Origin: Liquidambar formosana
Taxonomy: Eukaryota > Streptophyta > Magnoliopsida > Saxifragales > Altingiaceae
Reading direction: 5' to 3'
DNA length: 64,000 nucleotides
Assembly (NCBI GenBank): GCA_039720395.1
Contig: CM077832.1
Location: 18,943,850-19,007,849 of the forward strand
Each line of letters begins with the position of its first letter. The stretch's first letter is position 1. The notes beneath the pieces were generated by a model. That model was not told where the DNA came from. It worked only from the letters and a program-made list of their open reading frames with translations, and did not search any database. The translations under genes were made by a program, and so were the position numbers. Shown in pieces: positions 1 through 11,871 of the stretch.

Positions 1-311
1 CCTTTGTATCTCTTTTCGCCTAGTAAATTCATTGTTTATGAATAAGAACTGAAAAAGCATAAGTTCTTCAGTTTGTCTTTGATAAATTAATGGAGCTATA
101 TAGTTCTGGCTTACTTTCACTTATGATCTCTAGGCTTTTCATTTTCTGGATTAAAATTTATACATTTTTTTTTAAAAAAATTTTAATTTTTATTGTTTTG
201 ATCTCTTGGATGCTCAAATGCTTATTGGCATAGAAATTTGATTGCTATGACTAAAATTAAATTATTTATGACAGTTTCTGATTGTATCCTTTTGTCTTTT
301 CATGCATATAG

Positions 312-3300
312 GTACAATGAATTTGATCAACCCGTCTGTAGGGTTTGTGACATCGTTTTGAAATCTGAGTCCCTTTGGAATGCTCACCAAGCTTCTCGTA
401 AACATAGAGAGGTGAGACCCTAGTATCCCAATTATATGATGTATCAAGATATTTGTGGCTTATCATATTATTGACACGACTTGAACGATCAAATCTTCAG
501 GACACATGACATAGTAGAATCCTGCTGCTTTACGAGAGATTAAATAATAACAAAAATATATGATTATGTCATATTTAGAGATATTGACAGAAGGTGCTTT
601 TGTGAAGGGGAGGCAAATTCTTGATGCAGTGCTTATTGCTAATGAATTGGTGGAGGACTATAAAAAACGAAATAAGAAGGCATCATTTTCAAACTTGATT
701 TTGAAAAGGTTTATGATCATTTTGATTGGAATTTTCTTGATTATGCTCTTGAGAGAAAAGGCTTTGGAGAGAAATGGAGAGGTTGGATGAGAGGGTGCCT
801 TAGGTCTATGAACTTTGTAGTGACGGTTAATGGTAGGCCTAGAGGGTGGTTTGAGGCCTCTAGAGGTTTAAGACAGGGGGACCCCTTGTCTCCTTTTTTA
901 TTCACTATTGTGGCTGATATTTTGAGTAGAATGGTGAGTAAGGCGGAGGAGAGGGATATTATCAGAGGCTTTGTAGTTGGGAGGGATAGAGTCAAGATTT
1001 CTCATCTTCAATTTGCGGATGATACTATTTTATTTTTAGAAGCTGATGAAAAAAAATTGAGAAATTTGACTATTTTGGTGAGAGCTTCTGAGTTGATTTC
1101 AGGTTTGAAGGTCAATCTTTCCAAGAGTTCTTTAGGAGGTGTTAATGTCGAGCCTGCCAAATTGGAGAGAATGGTGGCTGAGGTTGGTTGTTCTATTAGT
1201 GATTGCCCATGAAATATCTTGGTATTCCTCTTGGAGGTAACCCGTTGACTGAGTGGAATTCCAATATTGTGGAAAGAGAGAGTTTTTGATGCCCTTGGAA
1301 ATTTATCTCTGAAGGTCTTCCTTGTTTTTGAACCATATCAAACTCCTTGTCCGCAATGGTGCTTACATTCGCTTTTGGGAGGATGTATGGGTGGGAGAAA
1401 GACCTTTGTCGGCTTTGTATCCTCAATTATTTCATCTTTCTGGGGCCAAAGATTTTGTCATTAATTGATATGGTTTCTATGGAGTCCAATTCTTTGAATT
1501 GGAATTTTTTCTTGTCTCGTAACCTAAATGATAGAGAGTTTGAGGAAATGGTGTATCTTTTGGCCATTATCCAGAATGTTTTGCTTGCTCCTTCTAGTCC
1601 AAACAGAAGACTGTGGATTAGCCACCCTTCTCAATCTTTTTCCTCCAAGTATTTTTTTTTTATTCTTTGAGAGAGGATCCCCTGGTTCTGGTTTTTACTC
1701 TTGATAGGATGATTTGGAAAGCTTCTGTTCCTTTGAAAGTCAAGATTTTGGCTTGGTCAACGGTTCATCAGAGCACTAATACCAATGATAGGGTTCAAAG
1801 GAAAAGACCTTCCGTTTGTCTTTCCCCTCAGTGGTGTATTCTTTTCAAGGAGGGGGAATCAGTGGATCACTTGTTTCTTCAGTGCGACATTGCGATGGAG
1901 CTTTGGCAATGTCTCTTTCGCATTGCTGAGGTGGTTTGGGTCAGACTTGAACATATTCATGGGTTGATTAAGGTGGATTTTAGAGGTCTTGGTCGTTCCA
2001 AGAGTGCTAAGATTTTGTGGAGCAGTGCGGTTATGGCCATTATATGGGTTATTTGGATTGAACGGAATGCTAGAATTTTTAGGGACTCTCATGAGGAGTT
2101 GGATGGTTTGTGGGATAGGGTGTGCTTTCTTGCTTCCTTGTGGGCTTCGGTGGACAAATCTTTTGAGGGTATTCCTTTGTTTCTGATTATTAGGAATTGG
2201 AGATAGATTTGTGCCTCGAAGCCTACTAAGAGTGGAGCAGTTGGGAGTCATTTCTACCCTCCTTAAGGTGTTCGGTCTGGTCTGTCTCTTTGCCTGTTTG
2301 TTTTCTTTAGCTCCGCCTTTGGCCTGATGGCTTGTAGGGTCTGGGTTGTGCTGGTTTTTTTCTTTTTGTTCCTTTCTTTTCCCTTTTCTTTGGACTCCTT
2401 GTCCAATTTGTATTCATCTCTTTCTATGAAGCACAGATAGGGATACGATACGATACGGATACACCAATTCAGCAATTCTAAAAAAATGTAGGATACGATA
2501 CGGCAAAGATACGTTAATAAATAAATATATTAATATTAATATTTGGTCTAAACATATATAATAAACATAAAAAGAAAGTTTGAAACATCTACAAAATCAA
2601 TTAATATGCAAGAATAGATGTACAAAGAACACATCCATAAGCATCAACCATGTTCATCATTCATAAAAAATAAAAACTAGAAAGACATTAACAATACAAA
2701 ATAGCCATTTAACTCTATTGCTTTACAATTGTTGCCCTAAAAGATAGATGATGGAAAGAGAACTATGATGAAAGAATTAAAATGGGTTGATTGTTTCAAT
2801 CAAAGTATGTATATTATATTTTTTTAAATTTACCCCCATTTATTTAAAAATAAATAATTACAAACTAACTCTAAAGGAATCCCAAATGTATGCAAGATGT
2901 ATCTGAGAAGTATTTGAGGTGTATCCAATGACGTGGCAATGTGTATTACTGTTCTGATACGTACGGAAAGTATCTGATACATATCAAGGAGTATCCTAGG
3001 CATATTGTATTTGATACGTATCCGATACGGATTTGTTGGGGGTTTTGAAGTATCCGTGCTTCATAGATCTCTTGATTAATACAACGAGTTTCTTATCAAA
3101 AATAAAAAACAAACATGTGCAAGATGCTACAATAAGCTCATTCATTTACATGTTGACTGATTGACATGCATAACATATAACATTGAATACATTCATCAAT
3201 GTATGTATTTAACATGTGCCCATATTATTATTTATTAGTGATCCTATTTGTTGTTATTTTCTTTTTGTTTTTTTTTTTTGTTTTTTTTTTTGTTTTGTTT

Positions 3301-6300
3301 TGTTTTGTTTTTTTTTTTTTTTTGCATGTTGTAAGTTTTTTTAAAGTCTATATTTATAACCAAGAGAAAAAAAAGCACTGAAGCACTATATGGAGAATCC
3401 TGCTGTCCTGCTGCTTTTTCTTTAAACTTGCCTTGCCTGGGTAATAGCCTACTACAGCGTGCGCAGGGCGTAATGTTAGTGGTAGGAGTCAGGTTATGCT
3501 CAAAGATGGTTGAGCGGTTGACTGGGTGATGCCTTGGTTAGATTTAATACACATCTTTTTTTTAGAGTACATATTAAAACTGCCTGGAAAATTCTAAGGG
3601 AGCAGAATAGAATAGGTGTGGCCGTGTAGGTGACAAGGTGTGGTTGTGGGGGGTTGTATAGTGTTGATGAGCACTTAGGGGAATGAGGTGCAGTTTAGAG
3701 GGATGGTGGTTTTGGGAGATCACATGTTTTAAGTCATATTTTGGATTCCATTTGAGATCATATGTTTTGGGTGTGTTGGTAGTTGGTACCTCTAACATGA
3801 TTTTTCTGTTTAAAATTTTTTTAATTATTATTTTAGTATGCTGTCATTGATGGGCCCAATAGTAGGGTTAGGAGGTGAAGTGAGTCTGAGTGAGACTCTG
3901 AATTAATATTTATAAGTTTTTATCTCATCAATTCCCCCCCCCCCCCCAAACACCTTTTTTGTTGTTGTTGTTGTTGTATCTCATCTATTCTTAGATGCAA
4001 GTGTTTGTTCTTTATTGGCAAAGAACATTAGGAGTCATTTGGTTAAATAAAGGAATCATTCTTTGTTGAACTGCAGCTCTTTACGGTTTATATAACTTCG
4101 ATGTTCAATCATCCTATCTATAAAAGGTTAATAATCTTAATTTGTTGCAGTTTTTGCAAGGTGGAATAAGCATTGGGGTGTGCCACTTGCAACTGCACTG
4201 TTAGTTTGTTTCCTATATTTGTGTCAATTTTTACTCTGGTTTTTCCAGGATGTACCATATGTAGTAGAGTTGTTGATATCTTTAGTTTCATGTTGGTAAG
4301 TTGTGTAATCATGTTGAGGTCTACACTTTAGAAAATGTGTCCTGTGTCCATCAGTGGTCTTATGATCTGAAAAGAATGGGCACCATACTTCTGTGGGAAG
4401 TTATTTGCGAAGGTCATTAGCTCTTTGGGTTTTCCGTCGTCCTTTTTTATTTTTTTGGTTTAAGGGTGTTTGGCTTTTGTTCACACATTATGTATGTGTT
4501 TTTGTTTTTGAGAGATTTCAAGGGAAGCTGCGTAGATCTCAAAAGCATTGATTGCATGATTCTACTTGACCGGTTATCGACTCTAGAATTGTGATTCTAC
4601 ATTTCCTATTAATAGTTTTTAATACTTGCAACTCTATTGTGACTCCTATTGTGATGGAATCTCATTAAGACACTCAAATTTATTCATCTATGGGAAAATA
4701 TTTAATTTCGGGAGAATAAAAATTAAATAATGACTTCTTACCTTTTCATCAAAATATAAAAATTAAATAATGACCACTGCTGTGTTCATTTTTTCAACTT
4801 TACCTGCATTTTGCTTCCAAGTTCATACATCCTGTCACTGCTTCAGCTGTTTCACTTATTTCATAGAAGATATCTGCCATAAATTTATGTACAACTCCTA
4901 GGGTTGTTTATTTTGTTTATTGAGTTTCAACTAGTGAAATTGCTTATTTTGCAACCCCTATGCTTGTTTATTTTGTTTGCCTGAGTATCAATTAGTGAGA
5001 TGCTTATTTTGGGACAGGCAATTGATAATTTCAAAGCTAATGCAGCTGGACTAACTCGTGTTAGCAATGCAAAACCTGAGTCCCATACGGAGTTGCCTAG
5101 ACCTAAATCTGAAAATTCTATGGAGTTGCATAATGCTGATCTTGAACCATCTACAGAATTGCCTAAACATCACTCGTCATCTATGCTTCCTCCAGATTTT
5201 TTTGATAATCATGAGATGAAGCGGCAAAAAGTTGGTAAGAACCTTCACCTTTTATTCTCCAGTCCAACTCTGTACAGTTGTAGGTTATGAGAGACCTCAG
5301 CTAATTCAGAAGCCCCTCTTTCCGATTGCCTCAGCTACTGATACAGATGTTGGCTACTCACAGACGTTCTCATATCATACAGAATCTACTGGAAAGCTAG
5401 ATGTTGGATGTGCAGATTTAGTTGAATATTAATAAGTAGCAGCTAGATGCTGGATATTGAGTTTCAGGGTCTTGGAATATGCAAAAGAGTTAAATTTCAC
5501 CAAACCTGCGGCTGGGGGGAAGTGGGGGAATTAGTGTTGGCAGTGGTTTGGGTAGTCTGGTTGTAAGGAAATGCAGAATCTTCCAAGAGAGAGAGTGAGA
5601 GAAGAGAATGTTGGGGCATTGTGGGACAAAATTCCTTTTCCATTTTCTTTGTAGGCGTCGTTAAGTGAGGAGTTTAAGGGGCGTATTTTGGGGTGGAGTT
5701 AGAGATCTTGGAAGGCTGTAGCCTTCTCGCAGAAATTTAAGAACAGGGCCTTATCAGGAAAAAAAAAATGGAAAAAAGAAAAAAAGGAAAGCTAAGGAGA
5801 GGCATAATATTGTTTGGCAGCCTCCTGTAGTTTTGGTGAATCTGAGTTTGACGGTGCTGGTTAGGGACTCGGGTGTTGTTCGGGTGGGAGGGCTTCTAGA
5901 GAGATAGTAATGGAGAATTAATTTTTTTCCTACTCTAACTTGGGGGGAAGTGAGGATGCTATTTGAGAGGAACTGCCTTGTGCTGTTAGTGTGTTAGAAG
6001 GTCTTCAAGAAGCTTATTTGTTAGGTTTGAAACACCTTCTTGTTGAAGTTGACTCTCTTTTTAGTTAATGTGGGGTGGGGTTAGAGAGTGAGAGAGAGAA
6101 AGGGAGTTTTGTAGATACAATCATTCTATGAGACAGATTATTGAGAGGTTTATACATGTCTCCATATCTTGGATCAGTAGGCCTTAGTAATGATGAAGTG
6201 GACTTTTCAGCTGAACGGGCAGCGATTACAGGGATCATTATACAGGAAATTTCTACCCCTCTTGATTATTTTCCTTCTGCTTTAGTTGGGCATGATTTTG

Positions 6301-9300
6301 TTCTTGTGGGTATTTTATTATTGTTGAGAAGTCCTACATCCCACATTGATTAAATATCGAATTTAACATGTTTTCATATACCTGTTTGGGCTCTCCACTT
6401 ATAAGCTTAGGCTTTTAAGTTGGAAACTTAACATGGTATCAGAGCATGTCGTTCTTGAGCCGTTAATTAATTTGTGAGCCCATCTTTGTTGTCTACGTGA
6501 CAGGCCATTTGAATTTTGTTAGGCCTACACGTAAGGGGAAGTGTTGAGAAGTCCTACATCCCACATCGATTAAATATCGAATTTAACATGTCTTCCTATA
6601 CTTGTTTGGGCCCTTCACTTATAAGCTTAGGCTTTTAAGTTTGAAACTTAGCAATTTTTTTTTTTTTTTTTTTTTGGTGTATTTTCATTGAGGATTTTTT
6701 TTTTCTTTTTTTTGGGTGGACTGCATTTCTACCCCTCATGATGTTTCCTGTTTCCAATATATATATATATATATATATATATGAAAGTTGATGGGTTTGG
6801 TTTCAACGTTTTTTAAAGTTTGCCAAAAGAACTATTTGTCGACAATTAAATAGGCATGCGTTTGATGTTCTTGAGATTCTTTTTAGATTGCTATTGTGTT
6901 ACTACATTAACATTCATTGCTCCCGTCCGTTGGTGTATGGGAGTATTTTTGGCTTTAATCCCTTTTATTAGTATTGACTCTTTTTTATATTTTGTGCCCA
7001 AAATATACGAGATTTGAGTTTTGAATCAGCTTGAATTTAGTGAATCATTTTGGAGCAGTGATTTATTTGACTTAGTAATGCATTTTAGGAGTGGATGTTG
7101 TCAAGTTAGTGGATCGTGATTCATACAAAAAGAAAGGGGGGTCTGCTCAAACTCAGGTGATGGATTCGTTTAGCTCGGAGGACAAGGTAGATGTATTGTC
7201 TAGTGGTAACATTGTACAAACAAATATAGTTGAAATTCAGCCTGACAGGGAGCTTACAGAGAAATCAACGAAGATTGTTGGTTCTGAATCTAAGAAAGTA
7301 AAGGGAGCTCTCCCTGAAGGTTTCTTTGATAACAAGGATGCTGATCTACGTGCGCGTGGCATTAAACCCATTAAGTTAGATGTCAAGTAAGTTCCTACTT
7401 CTGTTTCATATATGTGTTCCTTATTTTATAGGATGAGGTTGATGTAGTAGTTTTTTCTTAAAATTCATTTTCAGGGTTTCTTGGTATTGAAGGTATGACA
7501 TGCTTTGTAAAATTTTAATCTCTTTATTGCTTTTATGTCTTTTAATACATTTTATCAGATTTTGGAATAAATGTCTGAGGGTCTCAAATAATTTCTGTTA
7601 GATATTGAGGTCCTGAATTGATGTCATCTTGCTGTTATTGTCTAAGGATTAATTGATCGAAATGGAATTTGGAAACTGGTGAGAGGCTACAATGAGTCTA
7701 TTGAGACTGGAAGAAAGGTGGTCCTGGTCTGGGTAATGCAATCTCTAGGAAAATTTCTCTTGCTGGGAAATGGTTATGGAGGGTCCCTATTGAATATGAT
7801 TCTTTCTTGCACTCAGTTAACTAAAAGCAAGTATGGCATCCAACAGAATGGTTGACACTACAGTGGTGAATATGGAGAATTATCAGTGCCCTTGGAAGCT
7901 TTTTTTGCTGGGTTTGTGTCTTTTCAATCGTCGTAGTAGATTTCTTGTGGCTAATGGGATGAGAATTCATTTTTGAGAAGATTTGTGGTGTGCGGGATGC
8001 CACTCGGGTGCCCCGCGGGGGGGAGGGGGGGGGTTGTTGGGGGGGGGAGGGTGAGGATTCTCTTTTCTATGTTTTCGTTTCCAGTCTTTTTTGCTAATTC
8101 TCAAGGAGTGTCTATTATGAGATGTTCTTTCCTTATTCAGGTCCAATCACTTTGGACTTTTACATTTTTACAAATCTCAATGATCGGGAAGTCGTTGGGC
8201 TTTCTTCCTTTATCTTCATCCTTAATGGGGTTTATCTGTTTCCTTGTAGAGGGGGCGATTGTTGGGCTTATGCCCTTGTTTTAATTTTTGGGATCTAGCC
8301 CCATGTGGAGTGGGCCCACAACAATTATAATCGGTGTTGGGCTTGGGCCTTGCCTTTTAGGTTTAGATGGGACAAGTCTTAAGCCTTCAGAATAGTGTGA
8401 GAAGGGGTTTGTTAAGAGGGTGAGTTTTTCTATTGTTCTAGCTGGGGTTTCTCTGATAGAGGTTTGGGGGAACTACACTTATTGTAAGTTAGAAAGGAGT
8501 TGGGCAATTGCTACTTTGGAGATATTCTCGTGTTTGTTCATTTTTGTAAATGAGGCACGGCTGGTCTTTATATGGAGGGATTCAAGGCCCTTGTGTAGCA
8601 GATGGCCTGCCATGACGATAAATAGAAGTGGAATGGATCTACCGCTCGATACCATGTTAGAAAATGAGGAAGACTAGATAGAATGTCCCAAATAGACCCT
8701 AATCTTCCATTTTTTTTTTGTTAACATGATCTGCATCATTAAATCCTCAATGATGTTGTTCTGTATATTGTATGGCACCAAACAATTGTAACCTCAAAAG
8801 AGCCAATAGCCCTTCCCACTCATGTTGCCTTTAGGTTATAATAGCTATAGGGTCCATGAACCCTTCATAGTGCTGTAGGCTTTAGTGGCCGCATGCCATA
8901 TAAAGGCTCGCTCTAAGCATGGTGCATGGCTAATGGATGATATGGACCTCATTCCTCCTGCGGTGACCAAGGTACAAAGCAAGCTGCCCCCGATCATGGG
9001 ATGTGCCACTCAACTAGCTCAGATAGTTCTTTCTCCATCCACCAATCGAAAACGCTCAAGCTATCCCAAATAATGGACTGGAGTGGCTTGTTCCATTGCC
9101 TAGGCAAATAATGGACTGGAGTTGCTTGTTCCATCATCACCTAGGCTAGCAATGCCCCCCCACCCCCCTCTCTCTTCTTTGGTCCTGCCATCGGCCCGAG
9201 TAGGTGTTAAGCATTGGGTTGCATTGAAAAGCTAGTTTGTCTTGGGTTCTGCATGTACTGAGTTAGGATGCCATGTGTCAGTTCCTTATCAAATATTGAA

Positions 9301-10040
9301 GCTATGTAAACAATTAGAAACCTAATTGAAAGGAGAGAGAGAGGGGGGGGGGGGGTTGCGATTTCTGAGTGTTCCCTCTTGCACACTAAGTGACTAAGCT
9401 GGGCTGTTTTGACTTTTTCAAGGACTTCAAAGTTTAGATAGCGACAATTTTTTCATATTACTTTATCGTGTATTATTTGGAACACAGAATAACTTTTAAT
9501 TTTGATAAATCCTTGTTAGAGATGAGTACAAGGAATTTGAAAAGCTGATCAAAGAGGACTTGCAAGAGGTGGATGACCGTTTGGAAGAAGAAGAGGTCAG
9601 GGTTATTTCCTTGCACCAGTCGTGGAACCATTACTCAAGTCTACGTAAGTTTACTTACATACACTGCAGACTCACAATATTAACCTGGTGGTGCAATGTA
9701 TATTACAGGTTGATGCAGCTGAGATGATTGAAGAGGCTGAGTCTTTGGAGCAAAAGTAAGTTCAGCATCGCCAAGAAACTTCATATTCTTGTCATTGATT
9801 TGCCAATTCTCTCTACTGATAATTCTCACGTTTTTCTTTTTTGACTTTTTTTCCTGCAGGACTTACAGGGAGAAAGTGGAAATGTTGAAGAAGAAGAAAA
9901 TGGAACTAAAGGCTACTAGGTCTGTCACGCATACCAGAGGCCCTGAGGTCAGCAGCAAGGAGTCTAGCCATGAAGAGTCATCGAGTGATGATGACAGTGA
10001 TGAGAATTTCACAGTTGATTGGAGAGCTCAACATCTGTGA
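312..10040 (+). CDS. ZNF830: ZNF830-like C2H2 zinc-finger protein (5' exon missing)
   Basis: Six exons join in phase: 312-411, 5018-5234, 7089-7386, 9520-9595, 9709-9755 and 9860-10040 (TGA 10038-10040). All internal borders are AG/GT. The first exon here starts in mid-codon, so at least one exon lies left of position 1. It encodes a single U1/JAZ-like finger of the form C-x2-C-x12-H-x5-H preceded by YNEFDQPVC, which is the conserved core of ZNF830 (CCDC16) homologues. The middle exons are acidic and Ser-rich and include two PPDFFD/PEGFFD-type motifs. The last exons encode a Glu/Lys-rich coiled-coil-like tail ending in DENFTVDWRAQHL, also typical of the family. In animals ZNF830 associates with the XAB2 spliceosomal complex; I recall the Arabidopsis homologue being described as ABA AND ROS SENSITIVE 1. 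A nuclear RNA-processing role is therefore inferred. The reading frame is intact throughout, and all large size variation is in transposon-filled introns. Confidence 0.9.
585..3112 (+). mobile_element. Degenerate L1-type LINE (ORF2 relic), 5'-truncated
   Basis: It lies in the intron 412-5017 of the ZNF830-like gene, in the same orientation. It begins inside the reverse transcriptase (GAFVKGRQILDAVLIANEL at about 590-650), continues through the YDHFDW block in a shifted frame, then an open stretch 787-1212 with GLRQGDPLSPFLF and the catalytic FADD block near 1015. After MKYLGIPLGG there is an internal deletion that jumps to the FWEDVWVG region near 1375. A zf-RVT-like C-terminal domain (1667-2206, CILFKEGESVDHLFLQC) follows. 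Stops and frame changes separate these parts, so it is dead. The 3' tail (CTCCTTGTCCAATTTG ... GATTAATACAA ... TTATCAAAAA) is interrupted by a DNA transposon at 2424-3066. Confidence 0.88.
2424..3066. mobile_element. Non-autonomous DNA transposon nested in the LINE 3' end
   Basis: The two ends are inverted copies: CTATGAAGCACAGATA on the left and, on the other strand, CTATGAAGCACGGATAC on the right. The flanks are ATCTCTTT (2416-2423) and ATCTCTTG (3067-3074), an 8-bp duplication with one mismatch, which fits the hAT superfamily. Both flanks rejoin into the LINE tail as seen in another copy near 35,570. The interior has no ORF and is full of short GATACG/GTATC repeats close to both ends, a pattern of subterminal transposase-binding motifs. 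Superfamily is inferred from duplication length only. Confidence 0.78.
3113..5017. other. Rest of ZNF830 intron, no gene seen
   Basis: AT-rich intron sequence with a long T/G tract (about 3258-3323), a run of C at 3937-3949 and a short GTT repeat near 3961-3976. A TGGTTGAGCGGTTGACTGGG stretch near 3505 resembles a box A of a tRNA-derived SINE, but no box B or tail could be placed. The acceptor for exon 5018 is preceded by TTTTGGGACAG. Confidence 0.5.
5440..6080 (+). mobile_element. Retroelement relic with RNase H-like fragment
   Basis: It lies in the ZNF830 intron 5235-7088. Near 5990-6060 one frame reads VLEGLQEAYLLGLKHLLVEV, which matches the helix and strand of plant retroelement RNase H (RVT_3) domains. 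Upstream, near 5660-5800, another frame reads SWKAVAFSQKFKNRALSG, reminiscent of LINE-encoded linker sequence. Stops and a poly-A-like insertion break the frames. This is a short dead fragment, and its relation to the LINE at 585 is uncertain. Confidence 0.5.
6322..6653 (+). mobile_element. Complete TRIM (terminal-repeat retrotransposon in miniature)
   Basis: Two 112-bp direct repeats (6322-6433 and 6542-6653) both begin TGTTGAGAAGTCCTACATCC; the left ends in CA just before TGGTATCAGAGC (6434-6445), the classic initiator-Met tRNA primer-binding site. The 108-bp interior has no ORF and ends in a purine tract AAGGGGAAG (6533-6541) directly before the right repeat. The flanks ATTAT and ATTTT are a near match for a 5-bp duplication. 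All cis parts for reverse transcription are present and no protein is, which is the definition of a TRIM. It sits in the ZNF830 intron, same strand. Related single-LTR relics occur at 35,440 and 29,905. Confidence 0.93.
6757..6782. repeat. (AT)n microsatellite
   Basis: About 12-13 AT dinucleotides in the ZNF830 intron between the TRIM and exon 7089. Confidence 0.95.
7640..8290 (+). mobile_element. Second LINE fragment (ORF2 linker region)
   Basis: It lies in the ZNF830 intron 7387-9519. Across frames it reads GGPGLGNAISRKISLAGKWLWRVP near 7720-7785, then NRRSRFLVANGMRIHF near 7930, and FTNLNDREVVGLSSF near 8170-8215. These are the same ORF2 blocks that surround FWEDVWVG and NLNDRE in the LINE at 585, so both come from one family. 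There are many stops and a G-rich insertion at 8015-8053, and neither RT catalytic block nor tail is present. Confidence 0.72.
8015..8053 (+). repeat. Very G-rich tract, G-quadruplex candidate
   Basis: Four or more uninterrupted G runs, several of 7-9 bases, separated by A, TT or TTGTT. It interrupts the LINE fragment. On the transcribed ZNF830 pre-mRNA these G runs would be in the RNA strand. Formation of a quadruplex is inferred from composition. Confidence 0.7.
8291..9519. other. ZNF830 intron remainder with a possible minus-strand LTR/PBS relic
   Basis: At 8643-8656 the plus strand reads CTCGATACCATGTTAG, which on the minus strand is CTAACA followed by TGGTATCGAGC, one base short of the standard LTR-end plus initiator-Met primer-binding site. 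Sequence to the right (8657-8730) would be the LTR, but no second copy was found. C-rich (near 9146) and G-rich (near 9342) homopolymer tracts follow. Nothing else recognised. Confidence 0.35.
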
Positions 10041-10909
10041 AAACCTTTTTCAAATTTGCTGTTAGTATTATCTCCCTCTGTTTCTGCGAGTCTTGCAATG
10101 CTTGTTTGCACGCAGAAGCATGAAATACTGACAAGCTTGCTATCTTTACGGAACTTGTTGCAGATTGTAGAGACTGACTGAGCCAATTGCCGCATTAAGC
10201 CTAGTCTGAGAATCCCACACTTCCAAGCCCACCTGAAGCAGAATGAGCCTCAACCTGTCCAGGCCTAAAGCCCATCCGCCTATTAATGACACTGTAGTAG
10301 CAAAGAGTTGGGCTTTCATTTTCTTGTGTATATGGCTTGTAACTGGTCAGGCGTACAATAAGCTCAAATTACAGCTTTCATTGGGACTCGTTTGCTGACC
10401 TAAACAAGTTGAAATTGAGCCTGCATTCCAACGTGGTTGCTCTGCAGGAGAAGCCCAAAGAATACATTGTGTTGGGTTTGAGAAGAAATACACTTACAAT
10501 ATTAATATTAGCTGAAAAATGGAATTTAATTTAGGGCTGAAAGTATAATTCGTTCCTGAACTCAACCAAAAGGAGAGGCGAATTTCTTCTTTTTGTTAAG
10601 AAGGCAGAGGAAAGTCTCTGATTGGCTGTGCTAGGAGTCTTTGAGTGTATATTGTCACTAATACTGTTGTTTTACTTTTACCCATACTATTTAATTTAGT
10701 TTATATTTGAAGTGCTATGGCTATCATTAGTATCTTTTAAACTCATTTTAGCCCTGCTCTATGGCTCTAAGTCCTAATATGTATATATATATTTTTTTCT
10801 CTCTTGTTTGTGTGTGGAAAATTATATTAGCCCTCTAAAACAAAGCTTTCTGCACTCTCCTCCCCTCAATGCTAAGGAGTGCCAATATAATTTTTCTTAA
10901 TATAGTAAT
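10041..10909. other. 3' flank of the ZNF830-like gene
   Basis: Probable 3' UTR directly after the stop codon, with no strong AATAAA seen; CAATAAGC near 10356 is a weak candidate signal. From about 10,550 the sequence becomes AT-rich intergenic DNA without an ORF of interest. Confidence 0.45.
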
Positions 10910-11871
10910 AGGGGTGGGCCTATTTCCACACCTTTTTTTTTTATTTTTTATTTTAAACTTATCCACAATCCTCCATGTGTAATTTTGTCAAATCCTTTCT
11001 CTCCCCTTATCTCTCTTCTCTTCCCTTCTCCATTACCCCATCCTCTTTTCCCTCGTGTCTTCCTTCTCCGGCAGATCCGACTAGCAGATCCTACACAATT
11101 CGACAGCATGGATGCTGGAGAAAAATCGGCTTCACAAGATCCCCATCCATTCTCTCATATGATGATTTCAACTCGGATTAGGTACAGCAATTCCAATTTC
11201 GAGACCGACGCAGATGTGAAGTCGATTTGGGTTTTGATGAGTGGATTTGGGGTTTGGATGGGTCGTTCTCTTCTTTAAAAAGCTGTAGTAAGGGTTAGTG
11301 AAGCTTCAACGACTGTGGCTCTCGCTTTGGTGAACGAGTTGTATTAGCTTTGATGATGTAGTTTATGCCTGGCTTTGGGAATTTTTTTAGCTTTGATAAC
11401 TTGTTACAAATTGTGTGTTAAAAGTTGTGGGATTTTTAGCTTAGTGGACCTACTGCTTTTGTCATTCAGGGGAAGGTAATTCGGAGTCCGAAGGAATGAG
11501 TTCTGTTACAATTTCAGTGGGTTGGGAGTGCTGCTATTTTCTTAATAATTTAATTGGGAAGGGATTGGTGAGTTCAGGGATGTGCTCCGTTGATTGGGTG
11601 TATTTTTTATAGTGTATTGCAGGTTGGGTGGAGGGGTTTGTAACGATTTTGTTGGTCTAGTAATTGCAGTATCATGGTGAGATGGTGATATCTTGAGGAC
11701 TCAACTGTGATTGGGTATGGGGAGGAGCCTTGAGTTGATAAGCAAAAAAAAAGGGGGAAAAGAGAAAAAGGTAATGGAGAGAGGAAGAGAGAGGAGAGAG
11801 AAATGATATGACAAAATTACCCTTCGTGGAGTGTGGATGAATAAAAATGGGTGAGAAAATAGGTTCACCCT
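10910..11871. mobile_element. MULE-like element with about 130-bp terminal inverted repeats
   Basis: The left end (AGGGGTGGGCCTATTTCC, from 10910) pairs with the inverted right end (AGGGTGAACCTATTTTCTC on the other strand, from 11871). Similarity extends inward for about 130 bp through a CT-rich stretch ending in CCATTACC. Possible flanks ATAGTAAT and ACAATAAT match 6 of 8. The interior has an ORF fragment starting MDAGEKSASQDPHPF near 11109 that I do not recognise and that could be captured host sequence. A second member is at 16557-17387. Confidence 0.75.

Noticed and set aside
1859..2251. 130-codon minus-strand ORF
   Set aside because: It is the antisense of the LINE zf-RVT region; the plus strand has the recognisable domain.
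3199..3381. Phe-rich ORF
   Set aside because: Product of a T-rich tract.
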